Assembly: GCA_039995105.1 (NCBI GenBank)
Contig: CP146203.1
Location: 1,674,001-1,738,000, forward strand
Length of the DNA stretch: 64,000 nucleotides
Source of the DNA: Jonesiaceae bacterium BS-20
GTDB taxonomy: Bacteria; Actinomycetota; Actinomycetes; Actinomycetales; Cellulomonadaceae
Reading direction: 5' to 3'
The notes beneath the pieces are model-generated. The model had not been told where the DNA came from. It worked only from the letters and a program-made list of their open reading frames with translations, and searched no databases. Of this stretch, positions 43,933 to 52,634 are shown in pieces. The first letter of the stretch is position 1, and the number at the start of each line of letters is the position of its first letter. The translations under genes and the position numbers were made by a program.

Positions 43933-45984
43933 CTATTCTGCCTCGCGGTCTACCGGATTAAGGGTGTGCACGGCATCCTCTGTGAGACCCGGCTGAGATT
44001 GCTGAGCAAAGTGCGTGGTCTCCAAGCCAACCTGCTCAGCAGAGTTCAGTTGCCACGGAACCGAAGACACAACTACCCCGGGGGTGAACAACAACCGGGA
44101 CTTCAGGCGCATCGCGCTTTGATTGTGCAAGAGCTGCTCCCACCAGTGTCCAACCACGTACTCCGGAATGTAAACCACCACGAGATCACGCGGGCTCTGG
44201 CGCCGTATTGACCGTACATAGCTCAGAATTGGACGGGTGATTTCTCGGAATGGTGAGCCAAGTATCCGCAGGGGTACCGGAAGCTTGAGCGCCTCCCACT
44301 GTGCTTGCAAGGATTCAATCTCATCTGGATCCACGGCCACGGTAATGGCCTCAAGCGTGTTGGGGCGGGTAGCCCGAGCGTAGGAAATAGCCCGCATGGT
44401 GGGCTTATGGATCCGTGACACGAGTACAATTGCGTGCACACGGGACGGCAATGATCGCACCGAGGTGATGTCATCCGGAAGCGCGAGTTCCTCGGAAACC
44501 GTGTCATAGTGACGCCGGATCATACCCATGACAAGGAAGAGGACCGCCATAGCCAAGATGGCAATCCAAGCTCCGTGTAGGAACTTGGTTACCAGAACCA
44601 CCACGAGCACCACCGCGGTCATGACAAACCCGGCCGCATTGATGGCCCGCGAGCGGTGAATCTTTGCCCGGGCCTTGGGCTTCGCTTCGGTTCGCAGGGC
44701 CGCATTCCAGTGCTTAATCATGCCCAGTTGCGAGAGCGTGAACGACACAAAGACACCGACAATGTACAACTGAATGAGGCGCGTTACCTGGGCGTCAAAA
44801 ATCCAAATAAGGAAAATTGCTGCCGCGGCCAGAGCCAAAATACCGTTGGAAAACGCCAGCCGGTCCCCTCGGTTGTGCAGTTGACGGGGCATATACCCGT
44901 CCTTTGCCAGCACCGAGGTCAGCACGGGAAATCCGTTGAACGCGGTGTTTGCCGCGAACGTCAGGATGAGGCCGGTGATGATCGCGATCAAGTAAAAGAA
45001 AATAGGGGTTGTGGCAAATACGGTCTCAGCGATTTGGGCGATCACGGGGTGCTGCTCATAGCCGTCTGGAATTGGGCCGCCATTGAGCGTCATCTGGGTG
45101 GCGGGGTTCTCGGCGTATTTGACCCCGGTCAGTACAGCGAGGGTCAGGATCGAGGCCATGGACGCCATGGAGATGAGTCCCATGAGCAGCAGCGTGGTGG
45201 CCGCATTCTTAGACTTGGGTTTCCTAAAGAGAGGCACACCATTGGAGATCGCCTCCACCCCGGTCAGGGCAACTGCTCCCGAGGCGAACGCGCGGGCCAC
45301 CAGAAAAGCGCCACCCAGACCCACGAGCCCCTGGTTGAACGCCTCATCCGGGGTGAGATCAAACCCGGCGCTTTGGGCCTTGCCCAGCGAAGAGGTGAAG
45401 AACTGGAACATGCCTGCGACCGCGAGTGTACCTATCGCGCCCATGAACAGGTAGGCGGGAAGCGCGAAGATGCGACCGGACTCCCGTACACCGCGAAGGT
45501 TCATGAGAGCCAGAAAAGCCACCAGACCGATGGCCAAGATAGCTTCGCGCCCCTTGATCCACGGCAGAACCGAGCCCGCATATTGGGCCCCCGAGGAAAT
45601 GGATACCGCGACCGTGAGCACATAGTCCACCATGAGCGCGGAGGCCACACCGATTCCAGCCCGCGGGCCAAGGTTTTTGGAAACAACCTCGTAGTTCCCC
45701 CCACCGCTCGGGTAAGCGTGAACGTTTTGGCGGTAAGAGGCGACAACGGTCAACAGCACAACCATGACCGCGATGCCTACCCACGGAGACAGTGCGGTGG
45801 CCGCAACACCGGCAAGAGCCAGCGTCAAAATGATTTCATCGGGCGCGTAGGCGACCGATGAAAGCGCATCCGAGGCAAAGACAGGCAGGGCTGTGCGCTT
45901 GGGCAGCAAAGTGTGCCCAAGTTGCTCGCTGCTGACGGGACGTCCAAGCAGGAGCCGTTTGACGGAATCAGAAATATCGGCCAC
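43933..45984 (-). CDS. APC-superfamily transporter, KimA/YdaO-like potassium uptake candidate
   Basis: A roughly 683-aa membrane protein with about 12 helices and a cytoplasmic tail of about 170 residues. The N-terminal LPVFASDALSSVAYAPDE and the conserved YPSGGGNYEVVSKNLG are typical of APC permeases related to KimA. It is divergently transcribed from a TrkA-type regulator pair, which supports a potassium role. I prefer the GTG at 45984 (MADISDSVKRLLLGRP, the usual family start); a TTG at 46005 is in frame, and neither has a good ribosome binding site. Confidence 0.82.
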   Translation of the reverse strand: MADISDSVKRLLLGRPVSSEQLGHTLLPKRTALPVFASDALSSVAYAPDEIILTLALAGVAATALSPWVGIAVMVVLLTVVASYRQNVHAYPSGGGNYEVVSKNLGPRAGIGVASALMVDYVLTVAVSISSGAQYAGSVLPWIKGREAILAIGLVAFLALMNLRGVRESGRIFALPAYLFMGAIGTLAVAGMFQFFTSSLGKAQSAGFDLTPDEAFNQGLVGLGGAFLVARAFASGAVALTGVEAISNGVPLFRKPKSKNAATTLLLMGLISMASMASILTLAVLTGVKYAENPATQMTLNGGPIPDGYEQHPVIAQIAETVFATTPIFFYLIAIITGLILTFAANTAFNGFPVLTSVLAKDGYMPRQLHNRGDRLAFSNGILALAAAAIFLIWIFDAQVTRLIQLYIVGVFVSFTLSQLGMIKHWNAALRTEAKPKARAKIHRSRAINAAGFVMTAVVLVVVLVTKFLHGAWIAILAMAVLFLVMGMIRRHYDTVSEELALPDDITSVRSLPSRVHAIVLVSRIHKPTMRAISYARATRPNTLEAITVAVDPDEIESLQAQWEALKLPVPLRILGSPFREITRPILSYVRSIRRQSPRDLVVVYIPEYVVGHWWEQLLHNQSAMRLKSRLLFTPGVVVSSVPWQLNSAEQVGLETTHFAQQSQPGLTEDAVHTLNPVDREAE

Positions 45985-46056
45985 GTTGAGTAATGCTATG
46001 CCCAAATGGCGCTTTGTGTTACCTCAATGGCAATTTCAGGTGTAGCGTTTTGAAGT

Positions 46057-46725
46057 GTGCACTTCGTAATCATGGGATGCGGGCGCGTTGGGGCCACCCT
46101 TGCGCAATCGCTAGAAAATTATGGCCACTCGGTCGCCGTTGTCGACCAGAATCCGGACTCGTTCCGCCGCCTGAGTCCAGACTTTGGCGGTAAGAAGGTA
46201 ACGGGTATTGGTTTTGACCGCGACACGTTGATCCAAGCCGGGATCGAAGACTGCTATGCCTTCGCTGCAGTCTCTGACGGGGACAACTCCAACATTTTGG
46301 CTGCCCGCGTAGCTCGAGAGAGCTACGGGGTTCACCATGTAGTTGCCCGTATCTATGACACCCAGCGGGCGGAAATCTACCAGCGCCTCGGGATTTCTAC
46401 GGTCGCCACCGTGCGGTGGACCTCGGACCAGGTCCTGCGCAGGATGCTGCCTCTGGGCGCAACCGACGAGTACCGGGACCCTTCCGGCAACGTTCGGTTA
46501 AGCCAGATCGATGTACATCCCAGTTGGTACGGCAAGTCCGTTGCCGCAATCGATGCCCGCACGGGTGCCCGGACTGCATTCGTGTCCCGGTATGGCACCG
46601 GCCAATTAGTGGACGCCACAACCGTGCTCCAAGAGGGTGACATTTTGCATGTCCTCATGCACGCCGCGGAGATCCCGACGATTGAGCGCATGTTGACGCA
46701 CGGTTTCCAGGAGGTCCAAGAGTGA
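46057..46725 (+). CDS. trkA: TrkA-family potassium uptake regulator, first copy (CeoB-like)
   Basis: A 222-aa cytoplasmic RCK protein. The N-terminal NAD-binding domain begins VIMGCGRVGATLAQ and has VVDQNP for adenosine binding; the C-terminal RCK_C domain spans about 140-222 (VRLSQIDVHPSWYGKSV). It overlaps the second trkA gene by 4 bases. Paired TrkA proteins control gating of a potassium transporter, presumably the divergent APC protein. Confidence 0.9.
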   Translation: MHFVIMGCGRVGATLAQSLENYGHSVAVVDQNPDSFRRLSPDFGGKKVTGIGFDRDTLIQAGIEDCYAFAAVSDGDNSNILAARVARESYGVHHVVARIYDTQRAEIYQRLGISTVATVRWTSDQVLRRMLPLGATDEYRDPSGNVRLSQIDVHPSWYGKSVAAIDARTGARTAFVSRYGTGQLVDATTVLQEGDILHVLMHAAEIPTIERMLTHGFQEVQE

Positions 46726-47396
46726 AAATTGTTGTCGCGGGGGCAGGTTCTGTCGGACGCTCAATCGCCCATGAACTGTTGGTCTCAGGCCATGCAGTGA
46801 CCATCATTGACCGCCAGCCCTCGGCCATGCGGGTTGCCCAAGTTCCCGAGGCGGAGTGGATACTTGCCGATGCCTGTGAGTTGCGCACCCTGGATGAGGC
46901 CAACGTATCTGACTGTGACGTTGTCGTGGCAGCAACCGGCGATGACAAGGCGAACCTCGTTATTGCTTTGCTTGCAAAGACCGAATATGGCGTCCCACGC
47001 GTGGTGGCTAGGGTTAATCACCCTAAAAATGAGTGGATGTTTGATGACTCTTGGGGAGTCGACGTTGCGGTATCAACCCCGCGCATCATGACAGCGATGG
47101 TTGAAGAAGCCGTCGCGATTGGTGATCTGGTCAACATCTTTACGTTTCACCAGTCCGGAGCCGATATTCATGAGTTCACTATCCCCGCGGGCTCACATCT
47201 TATTGGCGCCAGCATTGGCAAGATTGTGTGGCCGGAAGACACCGTCTTGGCTGCGATTGTGCGCGGTGCCCAACCGCTCACGCCAGAACCCGATGACACT
47301 TTGGAGTCCGGTGACGAGCTGCTGTTTGTAACGAGCGCTAACGTCAGGCTGACTGATTTGCAGGAGATTCTGGTTGGCGAACAATCCGCCAAGTAA
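46722..47396 (+). CDS. trkA: TrkA-family potassium uptake regulator, second copy (CeoC-like)
   Basis: A 224-aa RCK protein: VVAGAGSVGRSIAHELL at the N-terminus, VTIIDRQPSAMRVAQ, and a C-terminal TrkA_C domain from about residue 140. GTG start overlaps the first copy's stop (GTGA). The pair matches CeoB/CeoC in other actinobacteria and probably forms a hetero-oligomer. Its last 53 bases overlap the convergent DUF3159 gene. Confidence 0.9.
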   Translation: MKIVVAGAGSVGRSIAHELLVSGHAVTIIDRQPSAMRVAQVPEAEWILADACELRTLDEANVSDCDVVVAATGDDKANLVIALLAKTEYGVPRVVARVNHPKNEWMFDDSWGVDVAVSTPRIMTAMVEEAVAIGDLVNIFTFHQSGADIHEFTIPAGSHLIGASIGKIVWPEDTVLAAIVRGAQPLTPEPDDTLESGDELLFVTSANVRLTDLQEILVGEQSAK

Positions 47397-48147
47397 GCCA
47401 TAAGACGAGCGCGAACAATGGCAAACCCATAACGAGGCGCGCGGTTCCAAGCGCCGCGATGAAGTCGGTTCCCGCCAAGTACAAGGGTCCTTGGACTCCA
47501 AGGCGCAGCGCAAACATGGCAACCCACAGCCACGTCACGATGGTGTATTTTTTCATCAAGATAGGGTCTTTGCGCCAAGCGGTTGGCCAGACAACGGCCG
47601 GGCTTTGCTCTTGCGTTGCAGTATCTGCGGGGTCAGACGCACTTTCCGATGCCTCAGCACCGGTTTGAGAGGTTAGCGGCGGTTGCGAGTCTTCCTTGCC
47701 GGCAGACGCGCCCAAGCCCGTCTTGAGCAGCTCGACCATGAGCCCCACCCCGGGCCACCGCAGCGCTAGGGACAGCCCCAGCCCTAGAATGTAAGCCAAG
47801 TTCACGAGCAAGCCCCAAACGTAAAAGTCTGAAGCATCGCCCGATTTCCACGCAATGAAGAGACCGATCCCGACCCCAAAGATGCCTGAAAAGGCCATGG
47901 TGACCGGCGTGCGCTGGATCAACCGAATAATTACCAGGAGCGCGGCTACAACCAGTGAGCTGATCAGGGCCGGAGCCAACTCCATCGTGGTGATGTAAAC
48001 AACGAGGTAGATCAGGCCCGGTGCGGTAGCTTCAATTAGCCCGCGTAGGCCACCAACAGATTCCAGTGCACTGAACTCTTGGGCGGTCAACGAACGCACC
48101 CCCTGCTTTGGCTTGTCAGGGGTGGGAGTTGCGTGCGGGTCGGTCAC
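47344..48147 (-). CDS. DUF3159 membrane protein
   Basis: A 267-aa actinobacterial protein with six hydrophobic helices. The DUF3159 hallmark is the N-terminal SVGGLRGLIEATAPGLIYLV and the later RTPVTMAFSGIFGVG. Function unknown. It is coupled by a 4-base overlap to the OB-fold gene upstream and belongs to the conserved dut-DUF3710-OB-DUF3159-trkA block. An Ala/Ser/Glu-rich linker (about 155-190) interrupts the helices. Confidence 0.87.
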   Translation of the reverse strand: MTDPHATPTPDKPKQGVRSLTAQEFSALESVGGLRGLIEATAPGLIYLVVYITTMELAPALISSLVVAALLVIIRLIQRTPVTMAFSGIFGVGIGLFIAWKSGDASDFYVWGLLVNLAYILGLGLSLALRWPGVGLMVELLKTGLGASAGKEDSQPPLTSQTGAEASESASDPADTATQEQSPAVVWPTAWRKDPILMKKYTIVTWLWVAMFALRLGVQGPLYLAGTDFIAALGTARLVMGLPLFALVLWLTWRIVRQPESPANQSA

Positions 48148-48518
48148 TTGGATTCTCCGGTTTTTGCGTTGAGTTCATAACGTGGATTAAACATGACGGG
48201 CCGGCCATTTTGGATGGTCACTAACCCGGTGACCCGCATTCGGGAGCCCGGCTCGATCCCCGCAATTTTGCGGCGGCCCAGCCACACTAGATCGAGTGCG
48301 CCGGAACCATCGTAGAGCTCTACCTCAAGTGTTTGCGTCCCACTCTGGGGGCGCAGCACCAAGGACCGAACAATGCCGCCGTAGCTACCGTGCGACCGGT
48401 TCGTGGCCTCCGAAATTGGGGACACGCCCGCCTGTTCTTTTTGGACTTCGCGCTCCTGCGCCGCCTCAACCTGATCGGCTGAGGCGAACGCACTGCGCAA
48501 GAAAGTACCAAATTTCAT
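48144..48518 (-). CDS. OB-fold nucleic-acid-binding protein
   Basis: A 124-aa protein with an OB-fold: YGGIVRSLVLRPQSG, LEVELYDGSGALDLVWLGRR and SRMRVTGLVTIQNGRPVMFNP, about residues 47-112. It resembles the tRNA/ssDNA-binding domain of RecG or aspartyl-tRNA synthetase. In actinobacteria it is always close to DUF3159 and DUF3710. Function unknown. Confidence 0.85.
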   Translation of the reverse strand: MKFGTFLRSAFASADQVEAAQEREVQKEQAGVSPISEATNRSHGSYGGIVRSLVLRPQSGTQTLEVELYDGSGALDLVWLGRRKIAGIEPGSRMRVTGLVTIQNGRPVMFNPRYELNAKTGESK

Positions 48519-48542
48519 CGCGGGTTCCCTACCGGTTGGCGG

Positions 48543-49259
48543 TTAGCCAATCTGGGTGATTTCAGGACCACGCTTGAGCGGATTACCAATTTCTGGAGCT
48601 GCCTCTTCCGGTAGCTGCGTTGGACGCACTCCTCCGGGTAGAGTTAATTCCAGAAGGTCCCGAGGCGCGCGCGCCTCATCGCCGCGAATTACCACAACGT
48701 TGCGGAAGATCGCTTCTAATTCCTTGGCTGCGGCCTTATCAAACGAGGCGCGGCCGCTGAAGACTCCGCGCAGGAACCAGCGCGGCCCGTCAAAACCAAC
48801 AAAACGGGCTGGCTGGACACCGTCCTTGCCGTCAGGCATCTTGACTGGGAGCCGCACGAGGAGCTCGCGCCCGAGTTCACCTGGAACATCGTCGACCATC
48901 CCACCCTGCTTCTGGATGGACTGGGAAATTTCCTCCCGGATCTCATCCCAAATACCCTCCGTGCGGGGAGCCGCAAATGCCTGCAACTGTAGGATCGAAC
49001 CGTTGAGCGCAACAGCCACTCCCGTGATCCGCTGCGTCTTCTTGTCCACCTCCATGCGCAGTTCAATGCCCTGCGCACCGGGTAGCCATATGGCACCGAG
49101 ATCTAGACGCTGTTCCCGACCGGGAACATCAGCCACATCAAAGGGACCGGTTGTGGCCGGTTCGAGTTCCGGAACTTCCGCAACAGCTTCGTCGGTGGAT
49201 ACGGCATTTGTGGCTGCAGCTTCTTGCTCTTTACGCCGCTTTCGCCCAAAAAACACCAC
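48543..49259 (-). CDS. DUF3710 domain protein
   Basis: A 238-aa protein with a short basic head (FFGRKRRKEQ), an acidic linker and the DUF3710 core from about residue 50: RLDLGAIWLPG, FAAPRTEGIWDEIREEI and the later FVGFDGPRWFLRGVF. The family is restricted to actinobacteria and has no known function. AAGGAG lies before the GTG. It stands between dut and the OB-fold gene on the same strand. Confidence 0.88.
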   Translation of the reverse strand: MVFFGRKRRKEQEAAATNAVSTDEAVAEVPELEPATTGPFDVADVPGREQRLDLGAIWLPGAQGIELRMEVDKKTQRITGVAVALNGSILQLQAFAAPRTEGIWDEIREEISQSIQKQGGMVDDVPGELGRELLVRLPVKMPDGKDGVQPARFVGFDGPRWFLRGVFSGRASFDKAAAKELEAIFRNVVVIRGDEARAPRDLLELTLPGGVRPTQLPEEAAPEIGNPLKRGPEITQIG

Positions 49260-49378
49260 TGGAACTCTCCTTCAAGTTTTACCGGGGCCCTTGTTCTCCC
49301 CTTGTCACATGACAACACTAGTCGGTTCCGTGACCTTTTCGTAACACAAACCAACCTTCGACCTACATTAGGCGGTGC

Positions 49379-49837
49379 CTACTGCTGCGAAAACCCGCCG
49401 GATGAACCAAAACCGCCCTGTCCACGGTCCGAGCCGGGGAGTCGCTCCGCCTGTATGAATCGAGCTTTCGCGACCTGCTGAATCACCAATTGAGCAATTC
49501 GATTTCCACGCTTGAGACTGATCGGGGTCTTTGGATCACTGTTGTACAAGGCAACCTTGATCTCGCCGCGGTATCCGGCATCAATCGTTCCCGGGGCGTT
49601 GACAATCGTCAGACCCGCCTTCGCCGCAAGGCCCGAGCGCGGGTGCACAAACGCCACATAGCCGTTGGGGAGCGCCACGGAGATTCCGGTTGGCACAAGC
49701 TTGCGCTCAAATGGTGCCAATTCAACGTCCTGCGTGGTCACGAGGTCCGCGCCGGCGTCGCCGGGGTGGGCATATGCGGGCAGCTGAGCAACATCATCGA
49801 GCAAGGTAACGAGAACTTCTGGGGTATCAATATTCAC
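49379..49837 (-). CDS. dut: Deoxyuridine 5'-triphosphate nucleotidohydrolase (dUTPase)
   Basis: Removes dUTP and supplies dUMP for thymidylate synthesis. All five trimeric dUTPase motifs are present: [36 protein letters not shown] and [14 protein letters not shown] start at the GTG at 49837 (152 aa, [13 protein letters not shown]), the usual family length; TATTGT six bases upstream could be the -10 of a leaderless transcript. The frame is open to an ATG at 49888, which lacks a ribosome binding site. Confidence 0.9.
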   Translation of the reverse strand: MNIDTPEVLVTLLDDVAQLPAYAHPGDAGADLVTTQDVELAPFERKLVPTGISVALPNGYVAFVHPRSGLAAKAGLTIVNAPGTIDAGYRGEIKVALYNSDPKTPISLKRGNRIAQLVIQQVAKARFIQAERLPGSDRGQGGFGSSGGFSQQ

Positions 49838-49980
49838 CCCCACACAATAGCGGTTCCACGAACCCGTTGCATTTTCCGGCCGACTCATCAGAATTCATAT
49901 TACTTTTGGGGACGAAAAAGCCTGCCACCAAAAAGATATTTGGCGCAGGCTAATTTCGTATGCTGATTTGAAAAATGCGT

Positions 49981-50277
49981 TTAGACGCATTCCGAGCAGA
50001 TCGGCTGACCGTTCTTTTCTTCAGCAAGTTGGCTGCGGTGGTGCACTAGGAAGCACACGGAACAGGTAAATTCATCAGCCTGACGCGGGATAACCCGGAC
50101 AGCCAATTCTTCTCCCGAAAGGTCCGCTCCAGGCAGTTCAAAGCCCTCTGCGGCATCCGTCTCGTCCTCGTCTACAACACCCGAGCTCTTGTCGGACCTA
50201 CGCGCTTTCAGTTCCTCAAGCGAGTCCTCGCTAATGTCTTCTTCTGTCTTGCGCGGGGCATCGTAGTCAGTTGCCAT
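49981..50277 (-). CDS. DUF4193 zinc-ribbon protein
   Basis: A 98-aa actinobacterial protein. It begins MATDYDAPRKTEEDISED, is acidic, and ends with two CxxC pairs (CSVC and CSEC) that probably bind zinc. DUF4193 genes regularly lie beside dut and sepH. Function unknown, perhaps RNA-polymerase or nucleic-acid binding. Start at 50277 follows the family N-terminus, not the ATG four codons upstream. Confidence 0.88.
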   Translation of the reverse strand: MATDYDAPRKTEEDISEDSLEELKARRSDKSSGVVDEDETDAAEGFELPGADLSGEELAVRVIPRQADEFTCSVCFLVHHRSQLAEEKNGQPICSECV

Positions 50278-50309
50278 ATGCCAGTTCACACTCCGTTGCA
50301 GTTAGGTAA

Positions 50310-50348
50310 GGGAAGTAGCTCAGGGGTAAGAGTACTTGCTCCTGTAGA
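50310..50348 (+). other. tRNA-like 5' fragment (D-arm consensus)
   Basis: Seven acceptor-like bases then TAGCTCAGGGGTAAGAGTA, a good D-arm with GG in the loop. The expected anticodon stem does not close, U33 is replaced by C, and no T arm follows. It is best read as a truncated tRNA remnant, or chance. The rest of 50278-50532 shows no gene. Confidence 0.4.
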
Positions 50349-50532
50349 TCTACAAAAACAAGCGATGCTTTATTCCCGACAAACTACTAGTCGCGTTGGG
50401 ATTCTGCACTATTTTTCACCACAATGCATATCCTTAACACGGTGAGTCGGCCCACCATACCTCTAAAACCCATACAAACACACAGGTTACGCCGATAGTG
50501 AACCCGGTCCGGCGGCGTGGCGAATTTACCGA

Positions 50533-51384
50533 CTAGCTCTCCAGTTCGCTATCAGCGTTTTGGCTGACCAAAATTTCTCGTAGTGCTCTGGCGGAAGGCT
50601 CCGGCCCTACGATTGTCATGAGCTTGTTTGGCCTGTCTTGGCGCAGCCCCATAACAGCGGCCCCTGCTTCAGCGGCAATCAACGTACCCGCCGCCATGTC
50701 CCAAGCGCTCAGGCCACGCTCGTAGAACAGGTCCAGTGAACCATCAGCGATGCTACACAGGTCAACGGCGGCCGAGCCGATCCGGCGGATGTCACGCACC
50801 GCTGGAAGCACCTTGGTGAGCACCTGCGCTTGCTGCGCCCGTAGCGCCGCGTCATAACCAAACCCTGTGCCGACAAGCGATTTGCCAAGCCCTTGGGGCT
50901 CGTTGCACCGGATCGGGTGGCCGTCCCGCCACGCGCCGTGCCCCTTGCCAGCCCACCAAGTCATGCCGTCCGACACTCGCACCACGCAGCCAGCAACCTG
51001 CGTCCAGCTCTCGGAGTCCGGCGTTCCCGCGACAACCGCGACGGAAACGGAGTAGCCATCGAGGCCGTACAGGTAGTTGACCGTGCCATCGATTGGGTCG
51101 ACCACCCAGGTCAGCTGAGATCCGTTTGTTGGTTCGATCGAATCGAACTCTTCACCCAAAAAACCATCGTTGGGACGTTGCATCATAAGGTGCTGTCTGA
51201 TGAGCAGTTCCACGTCCTTGTCCATCTGCGTAACCACGTCGGTCGCAGTTGACTTGGTGACCAAGACCTCAACCTTGGGTGGTTTTCGAGATAAAATAAG
51301 ATCTCGGCCATGGTGAGCAAGGTTTTGGGCTAATTCCATGAGCCGGTGAATCTCAGCGGACTGCGGTATATCTACATGCGTCAT
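50533..51384 (-). CDS. Inositol monophosphatase family protein
   Basis: A 283-aa lithium-sensitive-type phosphatase. Metal ligands lie in GEEFDS, WVVDPIDGTVNYLYG and the C-terminal GLSAWDMAAG. It may act on inositol phosphate for the PI/PIM pathway, on histidinol phosphate, or on another sugar phosphate. I start at the ATG at 51384 (MTHVDIPQ); an ATG... no ribosome binding site is seen for it or for the GTG-less frame to 51402. It is divergent from sepH. Confidence 0.87.
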   Translation of the reverse strand: MTHVDIPQSAEIHRLMELAQNLAHHGRDLILSRKPPKVEVLVTKSTATDVVTQMDKDVELLIRQHLMMQRPNDGFLGEEFDSIEPTNGSQLTWVVDPIDGTVNYLYGLDGYSVSVAVVAGTPDSESWTQVAGCVVRVSDGMTWWAGKGHGAWRDGHPIRCNEPQGLGKSLVGTGFGYDAALRAQQAQVLTKVLPAVRDIRRIGSAAVDLCSIADGSLDLFYERGLSAWDMAAGTLIAAEAGAAVMGLRQDRPNKLMTIVGPEPSARALREILVSQNADSELES

Positions 51385-51495
51385 AGTGCTATCTTGCACC
51401 ATTTCACATCCTTACCGGGCGGCACACCGCGCAAGATCCGCCAAGTTGCACCAAATAAGTGCATGATTTGAAGCAAGCCAATGGCTGGAGGGCGT

Positions 51496-52566
51496 ATGAA
51501 GAACGAGTTTGCCTCAGACTTACGGTTTGTGGGTCTGCACCAAGACGGGGATCACCTCATTTTGGCAACCCCTGATGGGGTGCAACACAGGTTACCAATC
51601 ACAGAGATGGTCCGCGCCGCCGTGCGCCGGGACCGTCCTGCTCTTGAGCAACTCAAGAATGAGGCGTTTGGTTTCTTGCCGCCCCGTGAGATTCAAGCCC
51701 AAATTAGGGCGGGCCGCACAGCCGAAGAAGTATCCGCGGATGCAGATATTTCGCTCGCTCAGGTGCGGCGTTATGAAGGCCCCGTTCTCGCTGAACGCGC
51801 CTTTGTGGCTACGACCGCCCGCAATACCAAACTTGCCAAGGAGCCCGGCTCCCCCACACTCGGTGAGATCGTAACGGACCGGTTGGCTCACCGCGGCGTA
51901 GATATCCATACGCTGACTTGGGACGCGTACCGTTCCGAAGCTCACGGTTGGATCGTTCATGCGAGCTTCAGTGCGGACGACGAGGCAAAGGTAGCTAAGT
52001 GGGCCTTTGACAATGTCAAGAGCACCCTGCACGCACTCGAAAGCGAGGCTCGGTGGCTCTCCGAAACGAGTTTGCATGATGAACCAGGGACCCGTCATCT
52101 TGCCGCCGTCCAATCGGCCGTATACGACTTTGAGCGCGATCAAGAGCCAGCAGTTCTTGACCAGCCCTCAGCAACGGACGAGCTCCTAGAACAGTTGGAT
52201 AGTGTTCGGGGCACCCGTAACCAGTTGACGCCTCCGGCCAGTTCTACCTCCGATGAAGACAACCAACAGTACGCCCGCCTCTACGCCCTGACCCCAACGG
52301 GCAATGCTCCCGCTGAGCACGACGTGGTAGTCGATCCTCCAAGCATTGACACCATCGAGGTGGCGGAGCCGTCCACCCAGACGGAAGAAGTACACGTTCC
52401 AGACAGCCAGGTTGAAGAAGCACCAGCCGAGGAAACTGAGGACGACATCGTGTCTGAAATTTTCGGGGCTGATCGGGTCCTGCCACGTTCCGGGCGCAAG
52501 TCCAAGAAACAGCGCACCCGCATGCCTAGCTGGGACGAGATCATGTTTGGCGCCAAGCCCGAATAG
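51496..52566 (+). CDS. sepH: Septation protein SepH (DUF3071)
   Basis: A 356-aa cell-division protein of actinobacteria that promotes FtsZ assembly in Streptomyces and mycobacteria. The N-terminal DUF3071 domain (about 1-165) starts DLRFVGLHQDGDHLILATPDG and includes a helix-turn-helix-like SADADISLAQVRRYEGPVL segment. The C-terminal half is acidic and disordered, ending in a basic SGRKSKKQRTRMPSWDEI tail, the conserved C-terminal motif. GGAGG lies before the ATG at 51496; an in-frame ATG at 51481 does not have one. Confidence 0.92.
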   Translation: MKNEFASDLRFVGLHQDGDHLILATPDGVQHRLPITEMVRAAVRRDRPALEQLKNEAFGFLPPREIQAQIRAGRTAEEVSADADISLAQVRRYEGPVLAERAFVATTARNTKLAKEPGSPTLGEIVTDRLAHRGVDIHTLTWDAYRSEAHGWIVHASFSADDEAKVAKWAFDNVKSTLHALESEARWLSETSLHDEPGTRHLAAVQSAVYDFERDQEPAVLDQPSATDELLEQLDSVRGTRNQLTPPASSTSDEDNQQYARLYALTPTGNAPAEHDVVVDPPSIDTIEVAEPSTQTEEVHVPDSQVEEAPAEETEDDIVSEIFGADRVLPRSGRKSKKQRTRMPSWDEIMFGAKPE

Positions 52567-52634
52567 GGTTTACCTAAGGAACCTTGGCGGGCAGGTTTCC
52601 GCTGAGGTTGAACATAAGCTGTGCCTGAATAGAA

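Noticed and set aside
44656-45861. 401-aa plus-strand open frame
   Set aside because: Antisense shadow of the APC transporter gene; low-complexity Gln/Arg/His composition and no ribosome binding site.
48556-49344. 262-aa plus-strand open frame
   Set aside because: Antisense to DUF3710, with no recognisable domain.
50310-50348. Functional tRNA gene
   Set aside because: No closing anticodon stem and no T arm; kept only as a possible remnant.
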